64,000 nucleotides of DNA from Castellaniella sp034675905 (lineage in GTDB: Bacteria; Pseudomonadota; Gammaproteobacteria; Burkholderiales; Burkholderiaceae_B), in NCBI RefSeq assembly GCF_034675905.1, contig NZ_JAUCCV010000005.1, forward strand, positions 310,001 to 374,000. The letters run 5' to 3'. Numbering within the stretch: position 1 is the first letter of the stretch; each line of letters starts with the position of its first letter. Shown one piece after another: positions 7,609-14,993 of this stretch. The notes beneath the pieces were generated by a model, which was given only the letters and a program-made list of their open reading frames with translations, did no database searches and was not told where the DNA came from. The translations under genes and the position numbers were made by a program.

Positions 7609-8997
7609 CTACTGGCGCAAGGCATCGCGCAAGGCCGTACGGATGCCTTCCTCGATGGTCGGGTGATAGAACGGCAACGCCAGCATCTGCGGCACCGTCA
7701 ATTCCATTTGCAAGGCCCACGCCAACAGGTGCGCGACGTGTTCGGCATCCGGGCCGACCATTTCCGCTCCCAGGAAACGCTGGTCGGCACGCTGCATGTA
7801 TACATGCAGCAAACCCTGATTGCGCAGCATGACGCGCGAGCGGCCCTGGCGGGTCCAGTCGACTTCACCGACCGCCACGGTGTCGGAATCGTGGACGCTG
7901 AAACCACCGCCTACCTGCATGATCTGCGGATTGCTGAAGACCACCGCCATCGCCGCCCGGCGCGGCAGGGCCTGCACATCCGGCCACGCTGCCGCATTGC
8001 GCCCCGCCAGACGACCGTCGTCCGAAGCCTCGTGCTGGATTGCATGCCGGCCCGTGACATCGCCCGCCAGAAACACCGGTTGCCCCTGCACCTGCAGCGT
8101 TGCCGGATCAATCTGCGGCATGCCACGCGCATCCAGCGGCATGCTGGTGCGCTCTGGATGCAAAGGCGCCAGCACCGGCAGCCGCCCCGCCGTCAGCAGC
8201 ACGTAATCAAACTGTTCGCGAGTCTCCGTGCCATCGCCCGCCGTCCAGCCAACGACCGCCTGGCGACCCTCTCTCAACACGGTCGTCACCTGGGCGTTTC
8301 GCACCAGATTCAATTCCGGCGCCAGCAGCGCCACCGCTGCCTCGCGCACGGCAGGGTCCGCCAGATGGGCAAAGCTGGCCGAGCGATTCAATACCCGCAC
8401 GCGCACCCCCAGGCGGGCCAGGGCCAAGCCCAGTTCGACGCCGATCACCCCGGCCCCGATCACCAGCACGCTGCGCGGCAGATCCTGCCAATCGAAGACA
8501 TCATCGTTGACGATCGCCAGCTCGCCCAGCGGCCGGTAGATATCGGGCACCACGGGCTGAGCGCCCGTCGCAATGATGATGCGCCCGGCATGGATCTCGT
8601 GCCCCTGATCGCTTTGCAGCACGCCATCGCGCAGGAACTCCACCCGTGCATCCAGGCGGTGTTCGGGCGGCATGGCCTGGACGTCCTCAACCACGAAACC
8701 CACGAAGCGGTCCCGTTCGCGCCGCACCCTTTCCATGACGGCGACCCCGTCTATCTGGACCGGACCAGCCGCATAGACGCCGAAACCCGGGGCGTGGCGG
8801 ATGGCGGCCGCCGCTTCGGCCGCCGCAATCAGCAGTTTGGACGGCATGCAGCCCACACGGGCGCACATGGTGCCATGCGGACCGCTTTCGATCAGCAAGG
8901 GCTTCAGGCCCGCTTTGAGAACCTCGCGATACGCCGGCAGACCGGCCGAACCCGCGCCGATGATGGCGACGTCACAATCGATGATAGATGGATTCAC
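7609..8997 (-). CDS. FAD-dependent pyridine nucleotide-disulfide oxidoreductase (dihydrolipoyl dehydrogenase-like)
   Basis: Flavoprotein of 462 aa in the lipoamide dehydrogenase / glutathione reductase / MerA family. The N-terminal FAD fold is VAIIGAGSAGLPAYREV; the redox disulfide is CARVGC (C45, C50) followed by MPSK; the NAD(P) fold is VIGAGVIGVELGLALARLG; the second FAD motif is VFLAGDVTG; the catalytic His-Glu dyad is in FYHPTIEEGIRTAL. There is no N-terminal metal domain and no C-terminal Cys pair, so it is not a canonical mercuric reductase. It is probably not the pyruvate dehydrogenase E3, which normally sits with aceEF. It lies among copper genes between inverted repeat copies. Substrate unknown. 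Confidence 0.88.
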   Translation of the reverse strand: MNPSIIDCDVAIIGAGSAGLPAYREVLKAGLKPLLIESGPHGTMCARVGCMPSKLLIAAAEAAAAIRHAPGFGVYAAGPVQIDGVAVMERVRRERDRFVGFVVEDVQAMPPEHRLDARVEFLRDGVLQSDQGHEIHAGRIIIATGAQPVVPDIYRPLGELAIVNDDVFDWQDLPRSVLVIGAGVIGVELGLALARLGVRVRVLNRSASFAHLADPAVREAAVALLAPELNLVRNAQVTTVLREGRQAVVGWTAGDGTETREQFDYVLLTAGRLPVLAPLHPERTSMPLDARGMPQIDPATLQVQGQPVFLAGDVTGRHAIQHEASDDGRLAGRNAAAWPDVQALPRRAAMAVVFSNPQIMQVGGGFSVHDSDTVAVGEVDWTRQGRSRVMLRNQGLLHVYMQRADQRFLGAEMVGPDAEHVAHLLAWALQMELTVPQMLALPFYHPTIEEGIRTALRDALRQ

Positions 8998-9019
8998 GTG
9001 TATTACTCGCTAGAAGAAC

Positions 9020-9086
9020 TTGCCGCCGGGACGCGCCAAGGCACGCCCCCTTGGGGGGCAAAAGCAAGCGGGCGAAGCCCGCGCAG
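9020..9086 (-). repeat. Inverted, diverged copy of the 84-bp repeat
   Basis: Read on the minus strand, this has the GCGCGGGCTTCGCCCGC hairpin, then the CCCCCC-AA-GGGGG hairpin, then a shortened tail ending in CCCGGCGGCAA, matching the units at 6753-7034 with small indels. It sits between copZ and the FAD reductase, pointing opposite to the main array. Because it ends copZ transcription it may serve as its terminator. Confidence 0.8.
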
Positions 9087-9098
9087 CATGAAGGTCTC

Positions 9099-9299
9099 TT
9101 ACCCCGCTTGAACGTCGTAGCCTTCGTCGGCAATCGCCGCCCGCAGCACATCCGCACTGGCTGACGATTCGATGACGACCCGATGGGCGGTCAGATCCGT
9201 CGACACTTCCGCGCCTGGCGCGACTGTCTGCACGGCCTTGGTGATCGTCTGCACACAATGATTGCAGGTCATGTCAGACACGATGAATGCGGTTTTCAT
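9099..9299 (-). CDS. copZ: CopZ-like copper chaperone (heavy-metal-associated domain)
   Basis: Small cytoplasmic HMA-domain protein of 66 aa that binds Cu(I) and hands it to the copper ATPase or the CueR sensor. The metal site is MTCNHC near residues 10-15; the rest (VQTITKAVQTVAPGAEV ... GYDVQAG) fits a single ferredoxin-like HMA fold. The ATG at 9297-9299 follows a GGAGCTCCT ribosome site. It is transcribed divergently from copA across a 124-bp region holding a CueR-type operator, and an imperfect second dyad (CTTGACATGGGGACAAG, 9336-9352) lies on its side. Confidence 0.9.
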   Translation of the reverse strand: MKTAFIVSDMTCNHCVQTITKAVQTVAPGAEVSTDLTAHRVVIESSASADVLRAAIADEGYDVQAG

Positions 9300-9362
9300 G
9301 AGGAGCTCCAGTTAAACGATGGAGACATGTTAAACCTTGACATGGGGACAAGCTCAAGCGCA

Positions 9363-9394
9363 CTTGACCTTACCATAAGGTCAAGCTTGATCAT
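9363..9394 (+). promoter_or_regulatory. CueR-type operator/promoter of copA
   Basis: A perfect 10-bp inverted repeat CTTGACCTTA-CCA-TAAGGTCAAG (9363-9385) lies between -35 TTGACC (9364-9369) and -10 GATCAT (9389-9394), with the 19-bp spacer characteristic of MerR-family activated promoters. The cueR gene follows copA, which supports the assignment. copA has a good AGGAG ribosome site at 9413-9417. Confidence 0.8.
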
Positions 9395-9423
9395 ACAATC
9401 ATCATCATGATCAGGAGTCCCGC

Positions 9424-11688
9424 ATGAACACCCTTCCCCTCCCCTCCGGCCTCGACCTGGATATCGAAGGCATGACCTGCGCATCCTGCGTGCGGCGCGT
9501 CGAAACCGCGCTGAAAGCCGTGCCAGGCGTCACCGAAGCCAGCGTCAATCTGGCGACACGCCGGGCGCACGTCGCCCTGGGGCCGGAAGGCGCAGACCCC
9601 CAGGCTCTGGTCGCTGCCGTGAGCAAACGCGGCTATGCCGCCCAGATCATCGACACCACGCAAGCTGCAACCGCCGACGACATGACGGCCGAGGACGCCA
9701 AGGCCGGGCAGCGTTTCTTCTGGGCGCTGGCCCTGACGCTGCCTGTTTTCGTACTCGAGATGGGCGGCCATCTGATTCCCAGCCTGCATCACTGGATTCA
9801 GGCAACGATCCCCTCTCAGACACTGGCCTGGCTGGAACTCATGCTGACTACAGCAGTGCTGGCAGGCCCAGGCCGCAGCTTCTTTACGCGCGGCATCAAG
9901 GCCCTGGCGCATCGCGGACCGGATATGAATACGCTGGTCGCCCTGGGAGCCGGCAGCGCCTGGCTGTACTCCACCCTGGTGACGCTGGCGCCGACCATCT
10001 TTCCGGCTGAGTCCAGGCATCTGTACTTCGAGGCTGCCGCCGTGGTCGCCACCCTGATTCTGCTGGGCCGCTGGCTGGAATCCCGGGCCAAGGGCCGGGC
10101 GGGTTCCGCCATCCGCCAGCTGGTCGGCCTGCAACCGCGCACGGCCTGGGTGCGCCGGGACGGGGATTGGTCCGAACACCCCATCGACAGTCTGATCAGC
10201 GGCGACGAGATCCGTGTCCGTCCCGGCGAAAAAATCCCCGTGGACGGTCTGGTGATCGAAGGCGAATCCTGGGTGGATGAATCCATGATCACCGGCGAGC
10301 CCTTGCCTGCCAGCCGGCGTACGGGCGACCGCCTGATCGGCGGTACGCTGAACACGCAGGGCAGCCTGATCCTGCGGGCCACCGAAGTCGGCAGCCAGAC
10401 TGTGCTGGCCCAGATCATCCGCCTGGTCGAACAGGCGCAATCCGGCAAGCTGCCGGTGCAGCAACTGATCGACCGGGTGACCGCCTGGTTCGTCCCCGCC
10501 GTGATGGCGCTGGCGGCGCTGGCGTTTGCCGCTTGGTGGATCTGGGGGCCGGACCCTGCCCTGGCTCACGCGCTGGTGGCGGGGGTGGCCGTGCTGATCA
10601 TCGCCTGCCCCTGCGCCATGGGACTGGCGACTCCGATTTCCATTCTGGTGGCGACCGGGCGGGCCGCCAGTCTGGGCATCCTGTTTCGCCAGGGGGACGC
10701 GCTGCAGCGTCTACGCGACGCCCGCATCATCGCCTTTGACAAGACCGGCACGCTGACGCTGGGGCGTCCGGTCCTGACGGATCTGCTGCCCTTGGATGGC
10801 GGCGACCCAACAGAATTGCTGGCGACCTTGGCGGCCGTCCAGGCAGGTTCCGAACACCCTATCGCCCACGCCATCCGGACGGCTGCGGCAGAACAGGCGC
10901 TCAACATCCCCGCCGCCACGCACTTTGAGGCCATTACCGGGGCCGGCGTCAAAGCGCAGGTCCGCATGCACCGCTACCTGATGGGGTCGCTGCGCCTGAT
11001 GCAGGATGCCGGGGTATCCCTGCCCGCCGCTGCCCTGGACCGTATGCAGTCCCTGGCACAGGCGGGCAAGACGCCGTTTTTGGTGGCGCGCGACCAGCAG
11101 CTGAGCGGCATCGTCGCCGTGGCCGACACGCTGCGGCCCTCTGCCAAGCCCCTGATCGACCGGTTGCATGCTCTGGGACTGAAAACCGCTTTGATCACCG
11201 GCGACCATGAAGCAGCCGCACGCGCCGTCGCTCAGGACCTGGGCATCGACATCGTGCATGCCCAGACCTTGCCCGAACACAAGGCGGACCGGCTGCGCGA
11301 ACTGCAGCAGTCCATCGGACCGCTGGCCTTTGTCGGCGACGGCATCAATGACGCGCCCGCCCTGGCCACGGCGGATGTCGGCATCGCCATGGGGCACGGC
11401 ACAGACGTCGCCATCGAATCCGCCGACATCGTGCTGATGAATGAGGACCTGGAATCCGTCGCCCGCGCCATCACGCTATCGCATAAGACATTGCGCAATA
11501 TCGGCCAAAACCTGTTCTGGGCCTTTGCCTACAACGCCGCCTTGATTCCCGTGGCGGCCGGCGCTCTGTACCCCTGGACAGGGCTGCAGCTGTCGCCCAT
11601 GCTGGGTGCGGGCGCCATGGCCTTGTCCAGCGTGTTCGTCGTCACCAACGCCTTGCGCCTGAAGGCGCAATCTCTAGAGACAAGGTAA
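9424..11688 (+). CDS. copA: Copper-exporting P1B-type ATPase
   Basis: Inner-membrane pump of 754 aa that exports Cu(I) from the cytoplasm using ATP. Visible features: N-terminal HMA domain with MTCASC (C19, C22); membrane helices from about residue 95; TGE loop (MITGEPLPASRR); the transmembrane CPC metal site (IIACPCAMGLATP, C395/C397); phosphorylation site DKTGTLTLGRP (D439); the His-Pro of the nucleotide domain (SEHPIAHAI); hinge GDGINDAPALATADVGIAMG. There is a single N-terminal metal domain. The CueR-type promoter lies just upstream, and cueR follows 5 bases after the stop. Confidence 0.96.
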   Translation: MNTLPLPSGLDLDIEGMTCASCVRRVETALKAVPGVTEASVNLATRRAHVALGPEGADPQALVAAVSKRGYAAQIIDTTQAATADDMTAEDAKAGQRFFWALALTLPVFVLEMGGHLIPSLHHWIQATIPSQTLAWLELMLTTAVLAGPGRSFFTRGIKALAHRGPDMNTLVALGAGSAWLYSTLVTLAPTIFPAESRHLYFEAAAVVATLILLGRWLESRAKGRAGSAIRQLVGLQPRTAWVRRDGDWSEHPIDSLISGDEIRVRPGEKIPVDGLVIEGESWVDESMITGEPLPASRRTGDRLIGGTLNTQGSLILRATEVGSQTVLAQIIRLVEQAQSGKLPVQQLIDRVTAWFVPAVMALAALAFAAWWIWGPDPALAHALVAGVAVLIIACPCAMGLATPISILVATGRAASLGILFRQGDALQRLRDARIIAFDKTGTLTLGRPVLTDLLPLDGGDPTELLATLAAVQAGSEHPIAHAIRTAAAEQALNIPAATHFEAITGAGVKAQVRMHRYLMGSLRLMQDAGVSLPAAALDRMQSLAQAGKTPFLVARDQQLSGIVAVADTLRPSAKPLIDRLHALGLKTALITGDHEAAARAVAQDLGIDIVHAQTLPEHKADRLRELQQSIGPLAFVGDGINDAPALATADVGIAMGHGTDVAIESADIVLMNEDLESVARAITLSHKTLRNIGQNLFWAFAYNAALIPVAAGALYPWTGLQLSPMLGAGAMALSSVFVVTNALRLKAQSLETR

Positions 11689-11693
11689 ACCTC

Positions 11694-12125
11694 ATGCATA
11701 CCATCGGAGAAGCCGCCGCACAGACCGGCCTGACGCCCAAGATGATCCGCTATTACGAAAGCCAGGGGCTGTTCACTCCCCAGGGGCGCAGCAGCGCCGG
11801 CTACCGTCTGTACGACGAGGCTGACCTGCATGCCCTGCGCTTTATCCGCAGCGCCCGTGAACTGGGTTTTTCCCTGGCCCAGATTGCCGATCTGACCAGT
11901 CTGTGGCGCGATCGTCATCGCGCCAGCGCCGAGGTCAAGCGCCTGGCGATGGCGCACATCGATGAACTGGAAACCAAGGCCGCGCTCTTGCAGAGCATGG
12001 CAGCGACCTTGCGGACCCTGGCGCAGCACTGCCACGGCGACGAGCGACCGGAATGCCCGATCCTGGAAGGATTGGCTGCTCAGGCGCAACTGCCCGCCAA
12101 GCCCCGCCCGGCACGCACGTCATAG
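11694..12125 (+). CDS. cueR: Copper-responsive MerR-family activator CueR
   Basis: Cu(I)-sensing transcription activator of 143 aa. The N-terminal winged helix is canonical MerR (TIGEAAAQTGLTPKMIRYYESQGL ... GYRLYDEADLHALRFI), followed by a long dimerisation helix and the metal loop CHGDERPEC, giving Cys113 and Cys121, the pair used by CueR for copper. Placement 5 bp after copA suggests co-transcription and positive feedback through the operator at 9363-9394. Spacing of the two Cys favours copper over the Hg, Zn or Cd members of the family. Confidence 0.93.
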   Translation: MHTIGEAAAQTGLTPKMIRYYESQGLFTPQGRSSAGYRLYDEADLHALRFIRSARELGFSLAQIADLTSLWRDRHRASAEVKRLAMAHIDELETKAALLQSMAATLRTLAQHCHGDERPECPILEGLAAQAQLPAKPRPARTS

Positions 12126-12129
12126 CCAC

Positions 12130-12146
12130 GCCGGGCCGTACCCGGC
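12130..12146. terminator. Hairpin between convergent cueR and nitroreductase genes
   Basis: GCCGGG-CCGTA-CCCGGC fills most of the 36-bp gap between two convergent stop codons. It is placed like a bidirectional terminator but has no T run, so the call is weak. Confidence 0.35.
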
Positions 12147-12161
12147 CAGCAGGCGGAGCGG

Positions 12162-12758
12162 CTACCCTGCTGCCGGATTTGCGCGCCACTCCCGCACAAA
12201 TGCCTGGTAATCCGGCCGCTGTGCGGGCGTTGGCGCATCGATCGGCGTGCCGATGGCCAGATATCCCATGAACTGCTCGTCCAGGGGATCGAAGCCCAGG
12301 GCTTCACCCAGGCCATCCAGATACGTGCCCATGCCCGTGCTCCAGAACCCATGAAACCCCAGCGCATGAGCGGCATTGAGCATGTTCATCACCGCCGCCG
12401 CCACCGACAGACGGCTTTCTTCCGCCCGAATCCGGCCATGGGGGTCCGGGCGGCACGCCAGCAGGATCACCAGCGGGACGTTTGCCAGCCATTTGCGGGC
12501 ATTCGCGACCTTATGGTCCGGCAAGGGCTTGCCCTCTGCCAGGCCGACACTCACGGCGACATCCACCAGGGCCGGCACGTTGTTGCCCCGCACCAATGCG
12601 AACCGCCAGGGGTGGACAGCGCCATGATCCGGCGCCCGCACGGCAGCCTGCAGGATCTGGTCCAACTGTGATTCGGCGGGCCCGGGGGACTGCACGAACT
12701 TCACCGACTGACGGCTCAGCAGGGATTCCAGGGCGGAAGATTCCAGAACGGAAGACAT
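12162..12758 (-). CDS. Nitroreductase-family FMN oxidoreductase (YdjA-like)
   Basis: Flavin-dependent NAD(P)H oxidoreductase of 198 aa. Family features: the N-terminal phosphate-binding arginine region (LLSRQSVK), APDHGAVHPWRFALVRG, and the C-terminal GTPIDAPTPAQRPDY. The APDHG...PWRF form is characteristic of the short YdjA subgroup. I chose the ATG at 12756-12758 (MSSVLESSALE), preceded by GGAG; an upstream in-frame start has no support. It is downstream of pdxJ on the same strand, separated by a hairpin. Physiological substrate unknown. Confidence 0.85.
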   Translation of the reverse strand: MSSVLESSALESLLSRQSVKFVQSPGPAESQLDQILQAAVRAPDHGAVHPWRFALVRGNNVPALVDVAVSVGLAEGKPLPDHKVANARKWLANVPLVILLACRPDPHGRIRAEESRLSVAAAVMNMLNAAHALGFHGFWSTGMGTYLDGLGEALGFDPLDEQFMGYLAIGTPIDAPTPAQRPDYQAFVREWRANPAAG

Positions 12759-12806
12759 GGCACTCCAGACAGCCCGCATCGAGCAAGGCCAAAGGATCAA
12801 GAACAG

Positions 12807-12827
12807 GCTCCGGCATACCGCCGGAGC
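12807..12827 (-). terminator. Terminator-like hairpin after pdxJ
   Basis: GCTCCGGC-ATACC-GCCGGAGC is a perfect 8-bp stem with a 5-base loop, 4 bases past the pdxJ stop. On the minus strand it is followed by CTGTTCTT, a weak T tract. Confidence 0.55.
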
Positions 12828-12831
12828 GACG

Positions 12832-13557
12832 CTAGCGGCCGGTCGCCTGCACCATCAAGGCCTTCATCTGCCGGATGGCGGGTTCCCAGCCATCAAAAAC
12901 GGCTTGCGCCACGATGGCATGGCCGATATTCAATTCGCTGATGCCCGGCAGGGCTGCAACGACCTGAACATTGCCGTAATGCAGGCCATGGCCCGCATTG
13001 ACGCGCAACCCTTCACCCACGCCCACCGCGATCGCGGCGCGCAGGCGTTCCAGTTGAGCCGCCTGACGAGCAGCATCCGGCGCATCGGCATAGGCTCCGG
13101 TATGCAGTTCGATGACCTGCGCCCCGGCGCGTACCGCCGCGGCGATCTGGTCAGCCTCGGGATCGATGAACAGCGACACCCGGATCCCCGCATCATGCAG
13201 ACGGGAGACGGCCGCATGCACCTCGTCGAAACGACCCAGTACATCCAGGCCGCCCTCGGTCGTCAATTCCCGGCGATTTTCCGGCACCAGACAGACATCC
13301 TGAGGCTGCACCCGGCAGGCGATATCCAGCATTTCGGGCGTGATGGCGCATTCCAGATTCATACGGGTGCGCAAGGCTGGGCGGATCGCCCAGACATCGG
13401 CATCCTGGATATGCCGCCGGTCTTCCCGCAAGTGCAGGGTAATCAGGTCGGCGCCGGCATCCTCGGCCCGCAGCGCCGCTTGCAGAGGATCCGGATAAGA
13501 CGTCAGCCGCTGCTGACGCAGCGTAGCGACGTGATCAATGTTGACGCCCAGTTCCAT
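12832..13557 (-). CDS. pdxJ: Pyridoxine 5'-phosphate synthase
   Basis: Last step of de novo vitamin B6 synthesis: condenses 1-deoxyxylulose 5-phosphate with 3-amino-2-oxopropyl phosphate in the cytoplasm. The 241 aa match the family length. Motifs: start MELGVNIDHVATLRQ, LHLREDRRHI, NLECAITPEML, LVPENRRELTTEGG and GHGLHYGNV. The start ATG shares one base with the stop of the efflux outer-membrane gene (TGATG), so in this genome pdxJ is translationally coupled to an RND operon. Confidence 0.97.
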   Translation of the reverse strand: MELGVNIDHVATLRQQRLTSYPDPLQAALRAEDAGADLITLHLREDRRHIQDADVWAIRPALRTRMNLECAITPEMLDIACRVQPQDVCLVPENRRELTTEGGLDVLGRFDEVHAAVSRLHDAGIRVSLFIDPEADQIAAAVRAGAQVIELHTGAYADAPDAARQAAQLERLRAAIAVGVGEGLRVNAGHGLHYGNVQVVAALPGISELNIGHAIVAQAVFDGWEPAIRQMKALMVQATGR

Positions 13558-14993
13558 CAGCCTTCCTTTGCGGGCACATCATCGGGCGACCAGCCACCGC
13601 CCAATGCCTTGTAGAGTTCGACGCGATTGGCCAGCGCCGCCGCGCCCAGCTGGATGAACTGCTGCTGCACGCCGTACAGATTGACCTGGGCAGTCTGCAC
13701 CTGCAGATAGCTATCCACTCCGGTTTCGTAGCGGACTTCCGCCAATTTCAACGCCCTGAGCGCCGACGATTCGGTATCCCGGACGGCATCGAGCTGGCGG
13801 CTGTAGGTCGCTTCGCCCGTCAGGCCGTCGGCCACTTCGCGAAAGGCGGTCTGGATGGTTTTTTCATACGTGGCCACGGCAATATTGTTGCGCGCTTCAG
13901 CCAGGTCCAGATTGCCCTTGAGCCCGCCGCCGGCAAACAGCGGCATCACGATCTGCGGCGAAAACTGCCAGTAACGCTGGCTGCCGCCGAACAAGCCCCC
14001 TAGTTCAGGACTGGCGAAACCCAGCAAGCCGGTCAGGCTGATGCGCGGGAAGAAGGCTGCTCGCGCGGCGCCGATCTGAGCATTGGCGGCCTTCAAACCG
14101 TGCTCTGCGCCGATGATATCGGGGCGACGTTCCAGCAACTGGGACGGCAATCCCGCAGGGATGGCTTGCAGCAACTGATCGCTGCCGAAAGCCAGCGGCG
14201 CCGGCAGATCGCTTGGGACTGGCGTCCCCAGAATCAGCTGCAGCGCATTGGTCGCCTGGGCCATGGCGCGTTCAGCCGCCACCAGATCGGCTCGCACCGT
14301 ATCCAGTTGCGCCTGCGCCTGCGCCAGATCCAGATCCGACGCCACACCTACGTCAAAGCGCGCCTGCACCAGATCCAGAGAACCCTGCCGCGCCTGCAAG
14401 GTCTTGTCCATGAGGTCGTGCAGGGACTGTGCCGAACGCAAGCCGAAATAGGCCTCGGCGGTTTGCGCAATCAGCCCCAACTGCACGGTGCGGCGGGCCT
14501 GTTCGGTGGACAGGAACTGCTGGTACGCGGCTTCGCTGAGGTTGCGCACCCGGCCAAAGAAATCCAGCTCGAAGGCCGTCATGCCCACACCGGCGACAAA
14601 GCTGCGATTGACGGCGGCGCTGTCTGCACCGCCATTGCGCATATTGGCCGGCTGGTGAGTCGCCTGTTCTGTGCCTTGCGCACCGATCGTGGGCAGGCGG
14701 TCGCTCTGGGCAATACCGAACTGCGCACGGGCTTCTTCGACCCGTTCGACGGCAATGCGCAGATCCCGGTTGTTGTGCAGAGCCAATTCAATCAAGGCCT
14801 GCAGGCGGGGATCATGAAACACATCACGCCAGACCGGCAGCGCCGCGCCATCGACGGCTTCAGTTGTCAACGGGAACTGGCCGGGGACCGGCGCCGCCGG
14901 ACGGTGATACGTGGGCGCCAGGGAGCAGGCGCCCAGCGCCAGACACAGGGTTGTCATGGCCCCCAGACGGCCTTGTCGGATCCAGGATGTCAT
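13557..14993 (-). CDS. RND efflux outer-membrane lipoprotein (OprM/NodT family)
   Basis: Outer-membrane channel of a tripartite drug efflux pump, 478 aa. The lipoprotein signal ends in LALGAC (C23), followed by SLAPTYHRPAAPVPGQ, a hallmark of the NodT/OprM family. Two repeated OEP regions follow; FGIAQSDRLPTI, LLERRPDIIGAEH and RAAFFPRISLTG are typical. Its start overlaps the transporter stop (ATGA), and its own stop overlaps pdxJ. It completes the TetR-adaptor-transporter-channel unit. Confidence 0.95.
   Translation of the reverse strand: MTSWIRQGRLGAMTTLCLALGACSLAPTYHRPAAPVPGQFPLTTEAVDGAALPVWRDVFHDPRLQALIELALHNNRDLRIAVERVEEARAQFGIAQSDRLPTIGAQGTEQATHQPANMRNGGADSAAVNRSFVAGVGMTAFELDFFGRVRNLSEAAYQQFLSTEQARRTVQLGLIAQTAEAYFGLRSAQSLHDLMDKTLQARQGSLDLVQARFDVGVASDLDLAQAQAQLDTVRADLVAAERAMAQATNALQLILGTPVPSDLPAPLAFGSDQLLQAIPAGLPSQLLERRPDIIGAEHGLKAANAQIGAARAAFFPRISLTGLLGFASPELGGLFGGSQRYWQFSPQIVMPLFAGGGLKGNLDLAEARNNIAVATYEKTIQTAFREVADGLTGEATYSRQLDAVRDTESSALRALKLAEVRYETGVDSYLQVQTAQVNLYGVQQQFIQLGAAALANRVELYKALGGGWSPDDVPAKEG

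Noticed and set aside
7609..8997. Mercuric reductase
   Set aside because: It lacks the N-terminal metal domain and the C-terminal Cys pair of MerA; the family call is kept general.
6753..9086. Composite transposon formed by the opposed repeats
   Set aside because: No transposase, no target duplications, and the repeats look like short palindromic or terminator elements.
7663..9111. Long open frame of 482 codons on the plus strand opposite the FAD reductase
   Set aside because: His/Arg/Gln-rich translation with no domain; the minus strand has complete disulfide-reductase motifs. It is a GC-driven shadow, as are the frames at 5299-6723, 31514-32929, 62071-63231 and many others.
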